A DNA stretch of 64,000 nt, taken from assembly GCA_951812975.1 (NCBI GenBank), contig CATOTC010000001.1:434001-498000 (forward strand), in the 5' to 3' direction. Within the stretch, counting starts at the first letter, position 1; every line of letters starts with the position of its first letter. The notes below the pieces were generated by a model. It was given only the letters and a program-made list of their open reading frames with translations. It was not told the DNA's origin and did no database searches. The position numbers and the translations under genes are program-made. Below, piece after piece: positions 16,801 through 25,705 of the stretch. This stretch comes from an uncultured Acidimicrobiales bacterium. Its GTDB lineage: Bacteria; Actinomycetota; Acidimicrobiia; Acidimicrobiales; Aldehydirespiratoraceae.

Positions 16801-19173
16801 CTACTCGAATCTGGTGCCGGCTTCCTTCAGAAAGTCGAGGAACAGGATTCCGGCGTCCGCGGCCAGTTCGCCCGGTTTGTAGGTGACCGCATTCAGGGTG
16901 CCGGTGTAGCGGAACGGGCCGTGCTTCTCGTAGATCTCCCAGCTCACCGGGGAGCGGCGGTCGATGCCGACGTCGATCCCCTCGAACGGCGCGATCGCCA
17001 TCAGCACAGGCAGGTCGAGCGCTTCACCCACCTCGGCGCCGCCGCGACTAATGCGGGCGTTCTGGCGCCATCCCGGCTCCCGTTGCATTGCCAGACTGAC
17101 CTCCCTGGTTCCGGCGGGGAGTTCACCACAGTCGACGACGGTCATGTCTCCGTAGCCGTTGAACGCGAAGAACAGGCGACCGTGTTCCACGTACATCGCG
17201 TAGCCGCCGCCCTGATCGCCGTGGGCGAACAGCATGCCCTCGTCGCCAAGCGCATAGTCGAGGTCCACCGATACCTCGAACGACCTGAAGTTGATGAGCT
17301 GCAACGCCCGCCAACGCTCGAGTGTCGGAATTCCCGGTCGGAGCCGCACCTCGGTGATGAACTCGTCCTCCCAGGGCGGTTTCTGGATCATCTTGATGAG
17401 GTTGCCCTCGTCGAGGGGGAAGACTTGGTTGGACCAAGCGGCCTCCTCGAAAGCATCCTGCAGATCGGCGAGCCTCTCGGGGTGCCGGGCGGACAGGTCG
17501 GAGGCTTCGGTCGGGTCCTCTGCCAGATTGTGGAGTTCCCACGGTGCCTCTGAGAACGACCGCTGGGGGATCCGCAGCGACACCGCCGACCAGCCGTCGC
17601 GGTACATGCCCCGGTGGCCGATCATCTCGTAGTACTGCTCGCGGTGTGTCGAGTCGCACTCGGGGTCCGTCAACGACGCTGCGAAGCTCGCACCGGCAGG
17701 CTGAGGCACCGGCTGACCGTTCTTGTGGTCCGGGATCTCCAGGCCGGTCAGTTCCACCAGCGTCGGCAGCAGGTCGGTGATGTGCTGGTACTGCGTGCGG
17801 ATCTCGCCTTGGCGGGTCGCCCCTTGCGCCCCTGTGGGCGAATCTGGCGAGCGGTCTGCGAGACCTGCGGGCCAATGGACGATGAACGGAACCTGGTGGC
17901 CGCCCTGGTGGGTGTTGATCTTGTACAGCCGGAAAGGCGTGTTGGACGCCATCGCCCAACCCATCGGGTAGTGCGGCAACGTCTGCGGCCCGCCCATCAG
18001 ATCCAGTCGAGTATGGTCGAGCTCCACGTCTTCAAGGACATCGCTGCCGGTCTGCACGAGCAGGGTCCGGAAGTACTGTGACGTCCCGTCCTGCTGCCCC
18101 TCACGCGATCCCCCGTTGTCGGAGGTGAACACGATGATCGTGTTGTCCCACTCGCCCATAGCCTCGAGGTGCTCGCGGAGCCGTCCCACGCTCTGGTCGA
18201 CGCTGTCGACCATGCCCGCGAAGATCTCCATGTAGCGGGCGAACGTCTCCCGTTGCAGGTCGCTGAGTTCGTCCCAGGGGGTCACGGCGTGCTGCTCCTC
18301 AGTGTTTCGGGGAGGCAGCACGGTGTCCAGGGCGACGACCCCGATTTCCTTCTGGCGGGCGAAACGCTGCTCACGGATCCGGTCCCAGCCCGCGTCGTAG
18401 GCACCCCGGTACTTGTCCATGTCCGCCTGTTTGGCCTGCAGGGGCGCGTGGACCGCACCATGGGCGTAGTACAGGAAGAACGGTTTCGTCGGATGCGACG
18501 AGCGGACCTCGTCGATCATCTTGATGGCCTGGTCGGTAAGGTCGTCGGTGAAGTAGTAGTCGTCGGGGTACTGGTCGACGTTGATGTGATGGTTGTCCTC
18601 GTAGAGCCGGTGGGGCTGATGGAAGTTGGTGAAGCCGTCGAGGATGCCGTAGTAGCGTTCGAAGCCCTTCTGCAGCGGCCAGGAGTTGCGGGGCCCGGCC
18701 TCGCTGAGGCTGGAGTCCTTGCAGAGGTGCCACTTGCCGACCATCAGCGAGGCCCACCCATGGTCTCGGAACAGTTCGGCCATGGTCACCGCATCATCAC
18801 GGATCTCGTGAGCGTAGCCCGGGAAGCCGGGGTCGCTGTGGGCCACGTGGCCCATGCCGGCCAGGTGGTGGTTGAGACCGGTCAGCATCGACGCCCGGGT
18901 CGGTGAGCACATCGGGTTGACGTGGAAGTTGGTGTAGCGCACCCCGCCGGCGGCCAGCGCATCGAGTTCGGGCGTGTCGATCTCGGACCCGTAGCATCCG
19001 AGGTCTGCGAAGCCGAGGTCGTCGGCGAGCATGACGATTATGTTGGGCGCTCCCTCGCGAGCGGTCGGGCGCGGCGGCCAGGCGGGTTCCGACGTTGAGA
19101 AGATTCGGCCGACTCTTCCTTCGAACCCCGCGTAGGGCGCGGTCGAGTCCAGGGCTTCCGGAGTGCTTGACAC
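16801..19173 (-). CDS. Type I sulfatase (formylglycine-dependent arylsulfatase family)
   Basis: A 790-residue hydrolase of sulfate esters. The N-terminal domain has the metal-binding Asp pair [11 protein letters not shown] (D51, D52) and the modification motif [11 protein letters not shown] (C89-G99), whose Cys becomes formylglycine. [20 protein letters not shown] and FTSDNGG complete the active site. A C-terminal beta region of ~200 residues resembles that of large actinobacterial arylsulfatases. There is no signal peptide, so it is probably cytosolic. The GTG start (19173) is 1 bp after the amidohydrolase stop, so the two are co-translated. No formylglycine-generating enzyme is in the window. 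Confidence 0.93.
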   Translation of the reverse strand: MSSTPEALDSTAPYAGFEGRVGRIFSTSEPAWPPRPTAREGAPNIIVMLADDLGFADLGCYGSEIDTPELDALAAGGVRYTNFHVNPMCSPTRASMLTGLNHHLAGMGHVAHSDPGFPGYAHEIRDDAVTMAELFRDHGWASLMVGKWHLCKDSSLSEAGPRNSWPLQKGFERYYGILDGFTNFHQPHRLYEDNHHINVDQYPDDYYFTDDLTDQAIKMIDEVRSSHPTKPFFLYYAHGAVHAPLQAKQADMDKYRGAYDAGWDRIREQRFARQKEIGVVALDTVLPPRNTEEQHAVTPWDELSDLQRETFARYMEIFAGMVDSVDQSVGRLREHLEAMGEWDNTIIVFTSDNGGSREGQQDGTSQYFRTLLVQTGSDVLEDVELDHTRLDLMGGPQTLPHYPMGWAMASNTPFRLYKINTHQGGHQVPFIVHWPAGLADRSPDSPTGAQGATRQGEIRTQYQHITDLLPTLVELTGLEIPDHKNGQPVPQPAGASFAASLTDPECDSTHREQYYEMIGHRGMYRDGWSAVSLRIPQRSFSEAPWELHNLAEDPTEASDLSARHPERLADLQDAFEEAAWSNQVFPLDEGNLIKMIQKPPWEDEFITEVRLRPGIPTLERWRALQLINFRSFEVSVDLDYALGDEGMLFAHGDQGGGYAMYVEHGRLFFAFNGYGDMTVVDCGELPAGTREVSLAMQREPGWRQNARISRGGAEVGEALDLPVLMAIAPFEGIDVGIDRRSPVSWEIYEKHGPFRYTGTLNAVTYKPGELAADAGILFLDFLKEAGTRFE

Positions 19174-19174
19174 G

Positions 19175-20365
19175 TCAGGCTTTGAAGAACGCTGGGCTGG
19201 TCGCTTTGCGGGGAATCTCCGCCAACGGTGTCGCCACCGCGGCGACCGACGGTCCGTGTTCGGCTCCGAGAGGCGCCAGCGCTTCGAGATCGAACCCGTA
19301 CACGTGGGCCGCGTTCTCGCTCAGCACCTTGCGCATGTCGGCCTCCTCCCAATGCGAGAACGACCGCTGGAGCGCTTCGAGCGAATAGGGGTAGGTGCCT
19401 TCGTGGTGGGGATAATCTGAGCCCCACATGACTTTGTGGACTCCCAGAGTCCTGATCGCTTCAGCCTCGACCGGCGACGGGAACGACGCTCCGATCCAGA
19501 CGTTGCGGTCGAAGTACTCGCTGGGTTTCATGGGGAGGACCACATCGGCCGAGAAGCCGAGCTCTCCGACGCGCCCGGCAGAGATCTGCATGTGGTAGGC
19601 GTCCATCCGCCTCAGTTCATCGATGGCCCAGGCCGTGCCCTGCTCGGTCATCACGTACTTGAGCCGGGGGAAGCGTTCGAACACGCCGCTCATGATCAGA
19701 TGCGCCAGATTCCGGTGAGCGAAGAACGGCACCTCCATCAAGAAGATCAGTCCCGAGGCAGGATCGCTGCCGTAGTTGGGCGTTCCGTTGCCGCCATGCT
19801 GGGTCATTACCAGGTCGAGGTCGGAGACCGCCGCCCACAGTCGATCCCAGTGCGGTGACCAGAGACCCGGCAGGTCGACGTCGGGTGCGACATGGGGCAT
19901 CATGAAGCTGCGGAATCCCTCCGCTGCGGCCCATTCGAGGGTGCTGATCGCGTCATCGATGTCTTCGAGGAAGATCTGCGGCAGGCCGCAGCGCTGCTTC
20001 GGATAGAGATCGCACCAGTCTTTGAGCCAACGGTTGTGGGCATCAATACCGGCCCGGCGACGTTCGTATTCCTCCCTGTTGCTCGGCGGGTAGGCGATCA
20101 GCATCCCGGTCGGATAGAACGGCGGAACGGTGTTCGGGAAGGTGATCTCTGCAACAATGCCGTCTGCGTACTGTTCGCTGACCCGCCTTTCGTTGTCCCA
20201 GTTCCGGGTGCGGCTGTCGTCCTGGAGGTCCCGGTAGGGGTTGGAGTAGGCCCCCCGCCACTCGGCGAAAGCCTCCTTCCACTCGGACGCCAGGTACTCC
20301 TCGTACATCGCCATGTTGCCGCCCGCATGGCTGTCCGCCGAGATGATCGTGTAGTTGTCACTCAT
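19175..20365 (-). CDS. Amidohydrolase family metal-dependent hydrolase (PF04909 type)
   Basis: A 396-residue TIM-barrel hydrolase of the amidohydrolase-2 group. Recognisable parts are the N-terminal [10 protein letters not shown] metal motif, [26 protein letters not shown], a His-containing [17 protein letters not shown] strand and [14 protein letters not shown] near the end. Relatives hydrolyse C-N bonds or decarboxylate aromatic acids; the reaction here is unknown. It leads the minus-strand set amidohydrolase-sulfatase-two acyl-CoA dehydrogenases. The 1-bp gap to the sulfatase indicates coupled expression. Confidence 0.85.
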   Translation of the reverse strand: MSDNYTIISADSHAGGNMAMYEEYLASEWKEAFAEWRGAYSNPYRDLQDDSRTRNWDNERRVSEQYADGIVAEITFPNTVPPFYPTGMLIAYPPSNREEYERRRAGIDAHNRWLKDWCDLYPKQRCGLPQIFLEDIDDAISTLEWAAAEGFRSFMMPHVAPDVDLPGLWSPHWDRLWAAVSDLDLVMTQHGGNGTPNYGSDPASGLIFLMEVPFFAHRNLAHLIMSGVFERFPRLKYVMTEQGTAWAIDELRRMDAYHMQISAGRVGELGFSADVVLPMKPSEYFDRNVWIGASFPSPVEAEAIRTLGVHKVMWGSDYPHHEGTYPYSLEALQRSFSHWEEADMRKVLSENAAHVYGFDLEALAPLGAEHGPSVAAVATPLAEIPRKATSPAFFKA

Positions 20366-20444
20366 GGGGTCAGCCTAGGGGCCGAGCGAGCACCGTATGG
20401 AATCGGTTACGACCATTTTGAGGTTGCGCGCCGGCGGGGCGCCG

Positions 20445-21281
20445 CTAGGTGGTTTCGTCGACCCGTTCATCCTCGCGCAGATGGACGGCACGACTCGGCA
20501 GTCCCACCATGACCCCGCCGACGATGTTTCCGAGTGTGACCGGAATCAGGTTGCCAACCACCCCGGCCCAGGTGAGATTCTCCACCTCGCCGGCCGCCAG
20601 TCCAGCAGCTTCGACAACACCTGGTTCGCCTGAAATCAGCACTCCGATCGGAGTGAAGTACATGTTGGCGATGCTGTGCTCGAATCCTCCGGTGACGAAA
20701 GCGGCTATAGGCAACAGCACCCCGAACATCTTGTCGGTGACGGTGCGTCCAGCCGCAGCCGTCCAGACGGCGAGGCAGACCAGGATGTTGGCCACGACAC
20801 CTCGCAGGAATGCCTCCACGAACCCCAGGTTCACTTTGGCATTGGCGGTCGACAACGCTTCCGCGGCGAACGTCATGTCGCCCTGTTCCCACCATCGGCT
20901 GTAGAAAACCAGCAGCACTATCGCCATGGAGCCGACGAAGTTGCCCAGGTACACCAGCGTCCAGTTTCGGGCCACCCCGATGAATCGGACTTGGTGAGTT
21001 AGCAGACTGGTAACCATCAGGTTGTTGCCGGTGAACAGCTCCGCTCCGAGCACCACCACGAACAGCAGGCCTACCGAGAAACCCAAGCCCATCAGCAGCC
21101 GCGTCGGTCCGAAGCCGAGTTCCGAGCCTGCCCCGATGCTGCTGGCGAACATGGCACCGAGAGCTACGAAAACCCCCGCCGCTACGGCGAGCATGAGCGT
21201 CGCGACCGTCTCGGATTGGGCCTTGAGCGCGCCCCAGCGCGCGATCTCGCGTGAGAGTTCCTCAGGCGTAGGCGCGGTCAC
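20445..21281 (-). CDS. Formate/nitrite transporter family channel (FocA/NirC-like)
   Basis: A 278-residue inner-membrane protein with six hydrophobic helices, forming the pentameric channel family for small monovalent anions (formate, nitrite, hydrosulfide). Hallmarks are LGAELFTGN in helix 2 and GGFEHSIANMYF with the conserved pore His. No nitrite reductase or formate lyase genes are adjacent, so the ion cannot be assigned. The start is GTG at 21281. It is the last core-type gene before the accessory island. Confidence 0.92.
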   Translation of the reverse strand: MTAPTPEELSREIARWGALKAQSETVATLMLAVAAGVFVALGAMFASSIGAGSELGFGPTRLLMGLGFSVGLLFVVVLGAELFTGNNLMVTSLLTHQVRFIGVARNWTLVYLGNFVGSMAIVLLVFYSRWWEQGDMTFAAEALSTANAKVNLGFVEAFLRGVVANILVCLAVWTAAAGRTVTDKMFGVLLPIAAFVTGGFEHSIANMYFTPIGVLISGEPGVVEAAGLAAGEVENLTWAGVVGNLIPVTLGNIVGGVMVGLPSRAVHLREDERVDETT

Positions 21282-21382
21282 ATCGCCACTTTAGACGCTG
21301 CCCGCCCGCCACCCGGTTCACTGCAGGAGATCAACCCGTATCAGGACATTGAGCCACATGAACCGGGTGTGACCAGCGTCCA

Positions 21383-21404
21383 ACGAATAACGACAACGAT
21401 TCGT
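21383..21404 (+). repeat. dif-like imperfect palindrome, copy L (upstream of the recombinase)
   Basis: A 22-bp site with arms ACGAATAA and CGATTCGT around a 6-bp spacer CGACAA, ~120 bp upstream of the tyrosine recombinase gene. It matches 18 of 22 positions of the site at 25684. The arm-6-arm layout with TAA/TTA-like inner ends resembles XerCD/dif and phage att core sites, so it may be the recombinase's own target. A regulator operator is the alternative. Confidence 0.55.
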
Positions 21405-21523
21405 ACACGCATGTCGCAAACATGTTCTTTATCTGATGCGGGTGTGTTCTGCGCGAATTGGAATAGCATGCCCTGATCTGGCCGCGCTGAATCGTCTGGT
21501 CGTGGATTGGACTTCAGGCAAGA

Positions 21524-22531
21524 ATGAACGCAGCCGAGAACGCAGCGAACGTTCCCACCGCGCGATACCTTGAGAATGAGGCCGCGGAGGTACTGATTGC
21601 CCGAGGCAGAACGGCTTCGCGTGCCGACAATACCCGCAAGACCTACGCCACCGGATGGAACAACTTGGCCCAGTGGGCCTCCGCCAACGGCGTGTCAGCA
21701 TTGCCTGCCGACCCGATGGACCTGGTGAGATGGCTTGCAACTCTGATACGCCAAGGGAAGAAACCGACCACTGTGCGTACCTACCTTGCGGCTGTGGCCG
21801 AACGCCACAGCTCGCGTCCCGAACCCAACCCGGCCCACGATCCTCGAGTCCGCGAATTCCTGGCCGGGATGACCCGAACCTGCGTTGCAGAAGGGTGCAC
21901 AGACCGACAATCCGCCCCGTTGCGATGGAGCCACATCGAACGCATCATCGACACGGCCCACCTCCCCAGACACAACCAACCCAGAGGACGTGTCGAGACC
22001 GCCGAGCAGGCCGCACAGCGCGCCCTGCTCGACATTGCCATGATCGCTCTTGCCCATGACGCCGCCCTGCGTTGCAGTGAACTTCTAGCACTCCGTTGGA
22101 TGGACATAGAGGCACCAGAAAAGACCGAGCTCCACGTTGTAAGGATCCGTCGCTCCAAGACTGACCAGACCGGGCAAGGCGCGGTCGCGCCAATCTCTGA
22201 TTTCACCGCCCAGGCACTCGCCGAGATCAGGCCCGACGACGCCGACCCCCAAGAACGGATCTTCAAGATCTCCCCCAGCACCGTCACTCGCCGCATGAGG
22301 GCGGCAGCGACGGCCGCCGGGATCGATCCCACCAATATCACCAGCCATTCAACGCGCGTGGGTTTGGCTCAGGACCTCGCCGCCCACGGCATCAACATGG
22401 CCGGTCTCATGCAGGCAGGACGCTGGAAATCCGTCGCGACCGTCATCCGTTACACCGAACACCTCTCCGCACACGACACTCCTGTGGGCCGATACCTCAA
22501 GACCCAGCACCACCAGACCCCTAGGCGATAA
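21524..22531 (+). CDS. Tyrosine recombinase / phage-type integrase
   Basis: A 335-residue site-specific recombinase. The N-terminal SAM-like core-binding domain (~30-125) contains RTASRADNTRKTYATGW. The catalytic domain has R183 (ALRCSELLAL), K212 (RRSKTDQ), H275-xx-R278 (HSTRVG), W301 in place of the second His, and the nucleophile Y310 (VIRYTE). All key residues are present, so it is probably active. It stands alone on the plus strand at the left end of a gene-poor island, with a dif-like palindrome 120 bp upstream. It is smaller than integron integrases and lacks their extra helix, and it is not a XerC/XerD orthologue by obvious features. Confidence 0.93.
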   Translation: MNAAENAANVPTARYLENEAAEVLIARGRTASRADNTRKTYATGWNNLAQWASANGVSALPADPMDLVRWLATLIRQGKKPTTVRTYLAAVAERHSSRPEPNPAHDPRVREFLAGMTRTCVAEGCTDRQSAPLRWSHIERIIDTAHLPRHNQPRGRVETAEQAAQRALLDIAMIALAHDAALRCSELLALRWMDIEAPEKTELHVVRIRRSKTDQTGQGAVAPISDFTAQALAEIRPDDADPQERIFKISPSTVTRRMRAAATAAGIDPTNITSHSTRVGLAQDLAAHGINMAGLMQAGRWKSVATVIRYTEHLSAHDTPVGRYLKTQHHQTPRR

Positions 22532-22675
22532 ACCGTCACATGATCGACAAGCCCATTTTCAATCCCGTCTCCGATTACCGCTCCTCAACAGGATCATGCT
22601 CCGACCCCGCAACTGGAACCAACACAAACCCAACCAACGCCACCACGGACACCGCCACCAACGAAAGACGACCGC

Positions 22676-22864
22676 TTATGAGGCTTCGCCCTTCCGTGTC
22701 AGGCGCTTCAACACAATGAAACCGAGGCTGACTACAGCGATCATCACGAGCCACGTCGTGAGTTTACGGACGGGCGATGAGTCCACGGCCACGCTAAGAA
22801 TCATCACCGAGCAAACGGCAAGGACTCCCCATCCTGACAGGCCCAAATCAGGGTCCCCTGTCAC
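22676..22864 (-). CDS. Small hypothetical membrane protein
   Basis: A 62-residue reading frame with two predicted membrane helices (SGWGVLAVCSVMILSVAVDSS with its continuation, and TTWLVMIAVVSLGFIVLK) and a basic C-terminus. It has a GTG start and no clear Shine-Dalgarno sequence. It is not recognised; it lies within the island between the recombinase and other orphan genes. Hydrophobic pattern and position are the only support. Confidence 0.35.
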   Translation of the reverse strand: MTGDPDLGLSGWGVLAVCSVMILSVAVDSSPVRKLTTWLVMIAVVSLGFIVLKRLTRKGEAS

Positions 22865-23146
22865 GATGTTCGGTTATCGGGTCTGTCGGTTGCGTCTCGA
22901 GGACCTTGGGGAACTGTCCGCGGTGGAGGCTGGCGCACAACGGCCGAGTGCGGTTGGGTGAACGCCATGTGCTCGCTACCACAATATGCCCATTATCCGA
23001 GCGATCCACGACACGACCAAGGCCCCGACAGCCGCCTCCTCAGCTGGTTGATTGCAACTACGAGCGTTAGGAACGACCGTGTATAGCCCAGATCGAGCCC
23101 CTAAACCGCATAGTCGCCACCCGTAGGTTGCGTGAAGCCGCGAGGC
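22865..23146. other. Intergenic stretch without recognisable content
   Basis: About 280 bp in the island between two small membrane-protein frames. Base composition is more mixed than in the flanking chromosome. Short frames on both strands show no family features, and no RNA gene or repeat is evident. Confidence 0.4.
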
Positions 23147-23488
23147 ATGCCAAGCTTCGACGAACGGGAAGACCAGCAGATGGACACATCCCAGATGGAT
23201 ACGACCACCGTTGACGGCGCTACCGACGTGACGACCAGCGGTCCCGTCGAACCCAGTGCCGATGCAAGCAGCCACAATATGCCCCGTGTGTTGCTTGAGA
23301 TCCTGTGCCTCTTTTTGATCGTGTACATAGTCCTCGATTATCTTGCGGCGTTCGGTGTGCCACATACACACGTAGGCTCTTTCATTCGTAGCTGCGTGTT
23401 AATGCTCAGCTGCGTGACCTGGCTCTTTACACGCGAGTATTTGTTCTCGGCCATCACGCGCAGAAGGGCGGGTCGTCAACGGCTTTAG
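23147..23488 (+). CDS. Hypothetical membrane protein
   Basis: A 113-residue protein with a polar, Asp/Thr-rich N-terminus (MDTSQMDTTTVDG region) and two hydrophobic helices (LLEILCLFLIVYIVLDYL and IRSCVLMLSCVTWLF), ending in an Arg-rich tail, so the C-terminus is probably cytosolic. ATG 23147 follows GAGG; GTG 23132 and ATG 23180 (after GGAAG) are alternatives. No known family is recognised. It lies immediately left of the deleted insertion element. Confidence 0.45.
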   Translation: MPSFDEREDQQMDTSQMDTTTVDGATDVTTSGPVEPSADASSHNMPRVLLEILCLFLIVYIVLDYLAAFGVPHTHVGSFIRSCVLMLSCVTWLFTREYLFSAITRRRAGRQRL

Positions 23489-23506
23489 AGTGACCGGCTG
23501 ATCTCC

Positions 23507-23901
23507 TGAACTTCACGAGGTATTGCGCGGGTTGTGGGTCCTCAATACTGGGTGTCGGTGGCATAATGTCCGGCGTCACGGTCGGGGTCGCTGAGTACGT
23601 GGTGTGCAACTACACGGAGAACCCGTGGGCGGACGAGACCACGACCCCCACAACCCGGGCCGGCGCCCAGAATCGACCTCGCTGCGGCGCACCCACTTGC
23701 GCACCGTCTCCGGCGTTGGCCCCAGCTTCTCAGCCACCGACGCGATCGCCTCCCACTGCGAACCGCAATGCTGCTGGGCCTCAAAGACCATCCGCACCGC
23801 GCGCTCAACCAACTCATCCGGATACTTCCCCGGACGTCTCTGCTCTGACATCGCCCCATCCTCTCAAGGGTCAGAGCCTGCGCAATACCCGGAGAGCTTC
23901 A
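23507..23901 (-). mobile_element. Internally deleted IS3-type element (about 395 bp)
   Basis: Terminal inverted repeats of ~25 bp, TGAACTTCACGAGG at the left and TGAAGCTCTCCGGG at the right (read inward), both continue with TATTGCGC and agree at 19 of 25 positions. Inside is only the first part of an IS3-family orfA on the minus strand. The normal orfA/orfB body of over 1 kb is missing, so the element could move only with help in trans. No target duplication was found at its edges. Confidence 0.65.
23576..23851 (-). pseudogene. IS3-family transposase OrfA, truncated
   Basis: The first ~65 residues match the OrfA helix-turn-helix of IS3-family transposases (RRPGKYPDELVERAVRMV, then CGSQWEAIASVAEKLG and TPETVRKWVRR). 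After RRPG the frame runs into unrelated Pro/Ser/Arg-rich sequence where the leucine zipper (IKRLRREN-like) should be, and OrfB is absent. The gene is therefore a remnant inside the element at 23507-23901. It might still produce a DNA-binding fragment. Confidence 0.8.
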
Positions 23902-24069
23902 AGCTGACCCCGACCGAATGGGAGACACACCACCACCAACCACACCAAGCCGAATAAACTACATGTCAAGCAACCGGGGGGAAGCCCAGTCCCCTGTCAG
24001 GTGCCATAGCTGGCGGTGACCGTCACGGTGCATTCCGCTCCGTACGCGGCGCCGGATGAACACGAACGG

Positions 24070-24103
24070 TTGGGTTCCCGGCGGGGGTAGCACGGGAACC
24101 CAA
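24070..24103 (-). terminator. Hairpin downstream of the island lipoprotein gene
   Basis: An 11-bp perfect inverted repeat, TTGGGTTCCCG and CGGGAACCCAA, with a 12-nt loop lies 18 bp after the lipoprotein stop on the minus strand. No U tract follows, as is common for actinobacterial terminators. Confidence 0.6.
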
Positions 24104-24121
24104 CTCGCCCGACTACGGCAC

Positions 24122-24382
24122 TTACTGGCACGCTCTCCGTGTCGACTCAGCAGCGATGATCGCATCAACGCGCCCAGACAATAACCGTGCCTCTATCTCA
24201 GAATGGTCAGCGTCGGCGATGTGAGCGCTGGTGTGTTCCTCGATAACCAAACCCCAGGCCGCCTCTGCTTCTGCCTGCTCGGTCGCGGCATCACGGCACG
24301 CATCAGCATTCACACCGTTTCCGCACCCGGCCAGCAGACCCGACAACGCCAACACAGCGCACGCCGACTCAAGCCGCGTCAT
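24122..24382 (-). CDS. Small hypothetical lipoprotein
   Basis: An 86-residue protein with a lipoprotein signal, AVLALSGLLAGC, whose Cys20 would be lipidated. The mature part is short, acidic and Ala/Glu-rich (EQAEAEAAWGLVIEEH). Its start lies 14 bp inside the preceding membrane-protein gene, so the two are translationally coupled. Family not recognised. It lies in the accessory island with a secreted Cys-rich protein and a membrane protein on the same strand, which suggests an envelope-associated module. Confidence 0.55.
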   Translation of the reverse strand: MTRLESACAVLALSGLLAGCGNGVNADACRDAATEQAEAEAAWGLVIEEHTSAHIADADHSEIEARLLSGRVDAIIAAESTRRACQ

Positions 24383-24653
24383 CGGTCCGCGGAACCGCCG
24401 TACCAGCAGCGTTGCCGGTCGTCCAGCGATCAGCCAGGCGCACGGTCGCCCAACGGATGGCCAGAAGGCCAGCGTACGTTAGCGCCGCCACTGCAGCGCC
24501 CCTACCCACCGCGGCGGATGTCGTGTAACCGTCGGAGTGAAACAACAGCGCAGACACCACGCCGCCGGTCACGGCTGCGGCGACAAACCCAAGGAGCGTA
24601 GCGACCGGGTGCTTCCGATACAAATTCTCCGAATTGGTAACGAAATTCCTCAT
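24369..24653 (-). CDS. Small hypothetical membrane protein
   Basis: A 94-residue protein with helices at VATLLGFVAAAVTGGVVSAL and AAVGRGAAVAALTYAGLLAI and a hydrophilic C-terminal tail. It overlaps the lipoprotein gene downstream and begins 48 bp after the secreted-protein gene, so the three form one minus-strand transcription unit. No family was recognised. A glycine-zipper-like pattern is present in the first helix. Confidence 0.5.
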   Translation of the reverse strand: MRNFVTNSENLYRKHPVATLLGFVAAAVTGGVVSALLFHSDGYTTSAAVGRGAAVAALTYAGLLAIRWATVRLADRWTTGNAAGTAVPRTDDAA

Positions 24654-24701
24654 AGCGTTACTCCTTCTCCTATTTCTCCAATTTTTTCGATCTCTTTCAT
24701 C

Positions 24702-25322
24702 TTACGCCACCCAGATGACCGACGGAAGCCAACTGCAGACCCGCTTGTTTACCCAGAGCCCTGCTACTGCTCCTACGCCAGCGCCGGTAGACCCACCGGC
24801 GATGCCACCGACGACAGTTCCCACCCCAGGCGAAACGCCAGTGCCAGCGGCCATGCCCCCAAGAGTCCCGAGGCTCCCTCCAGCCGTGGTCGTCGCAGCG
24901 ATCACGAAGACTTGGACGTACTCACAAACCTCGTCGCTGACATGCCAGTGGTTCCTGTTCCTCGTGACGTAATAGGTCACCCACTCGCACACAGTGCGGG
25001 TATCCCACCTCCACCCGTATATGGGTATGGGTTGGCGGGTACGCGGATTGACGCGATCCTCATACCCGACCACGACTCTGACATAGGCCGGTTCTTCAAC
25101 ACAAACACGCTTCATTCGAGGAACCTGCTTTGTAACGGTGTGTGCGCTAGCGGGTTCGGGACTTACCAGCGCCTGACCAAACAGCGTGGCGCTGACAAGG
25201 GTCAAGACTGCAATCGCGGCCAACGGTGCGAGCACAAGTTTCCTTGAACGGGCCATGTCGTGCTCAGCGATACCCGCTCCTCTACGTCGGCCAAAAGTCT
25301 TGGGGGCATTAGGCAGTTTCAT
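24702..25322 (-). CDS. Hypothetical secreted protein with glycine-zipper C-terminus
   Basis: A 206-residue protein. A signal sequence follows ARSRKLVLAPLAAIAVLTL and probably ends at PASA-HT. The mature part has paired Cys residues (RVCVEE, TVCEWV, EVCEYV, RVCSWL) and aromatic repeats. A Gly/Ala-rich zipper (GGMAAGTGVSPGVGTVVGG) comes near the end, the type seen in envelope-inserting or toxin-like proteins. ATG 25322 is preceded by GGAGAG at good spacing; ATG 25256 would give a more standard signal peptide. The gene starts 20 bp from a 30-bp palindrome. Function unknown. Confidence 0.6.
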   Translation of the reverse strand: MKLPNAPKTFGRRRGAGIAEHDMARSRKLVLAPLAAIAVLTLVSATLFGQALVSPEPASAHTVTKQVPRMKRVCVEEPAYVRVVVGYEDRVNPRTRQPIPIYGWRWDTRTVCEWVTYYVTRNRNHWHVSDEVCEYVQVFVIAATTTAGGSLGTLGGMAAGTGVSPGVGTVVGGIAGGSTGAGVGAVAGLWVNKRVCSWLPSVIWVA

Positions 25323-25342
25323 TGGTGGACTCTCCGATTCAA

Positions 25343-25372
25343 CGTGACGACTAATCGCCGTTATTCGTCACG
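25343..25372 (-). repeat. dif-like palindrome, copy M (upstream of the secreted-protein gene)
   Basis: Twelve-base arms, CGTGACGACTAA and TTATTCGTCACG (one mismatch), surround a 6-bp spacer TCGCCG; trimmed by one base at each end it is an 11-6-11 layout like dif. Read on the minus strand its spacer is CGGCGA, identical to copy R on the plus strand. M and R are thus inverted relative to each other, with 21 of 22 core bases shared. It lies 20 bp upstream of the 25322 start. Confidence 0.65.
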
Positions 25373-25683
25373 TGAAATGCTCGGTTCAGGGCCGCGAGGC
25401 GCTGCGCTCCCAACCACGAACACCCTGGCTAGAGCCCCACAAACCGGCGAGGTTCGATATGGGCTGGAGCGTCTGTTGTGGCCTTCCACCGCTGGGGGTT
25501 CACATGATCATCGACGGTGTCGGAACTTGCCGATTTCGTCCACAATGATCTCGCGCTCGAGAAATCTGTGAGCTGGCTCACCAGCTGTCTACGCTGGTAA
25601 ACCCAGCGATCGGCGGGTCAGCGTCGGGCGCACATAGACCATCAGGACCAAGAAAGACTTGACAACAGACCCGAGTCCACTGT

Positions 25684-25705
25684 ACGAATAACGGCGATTA
25701 TTCGT
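25684..25705 (+). repeat. dif-like palindrome, copy R
   Basis: Perfect 8-base arms, ACGAATAA and TTATTCGT, around the spacer CGGCGA. It is preceded 19 bp upstream by TTGACA, so its left arm could also serve as the -10 of a rightward promoter (TACGAA). It is in the same orientation as copy L and inverted relative to copy M. About 130 bp to its right align in register with the sequence to the right of copy L. Confidence 0.65.

Noticed and set aside
20366..20444. Terminator hairpin between focA-like and amidohydrolase genes
   Set aside because: GC-rich words are present but the arms do not pair consistently.
21524..22531. Class 1-type integron integrase with a cassette array
   Set aside because: The recombinase lacks the extra helix and length of IntI, and no attC-like sites with imperfect hairpins follow each gene. 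Only three palindromes are found, two of them outside gene junctions.
23959..24168. A 69-codon minus-strand frame
   Set aside because: It covers the hairpin terminator after the lipoprotein gene and has no hydrophobic pattern, motif or ribosome binding site.
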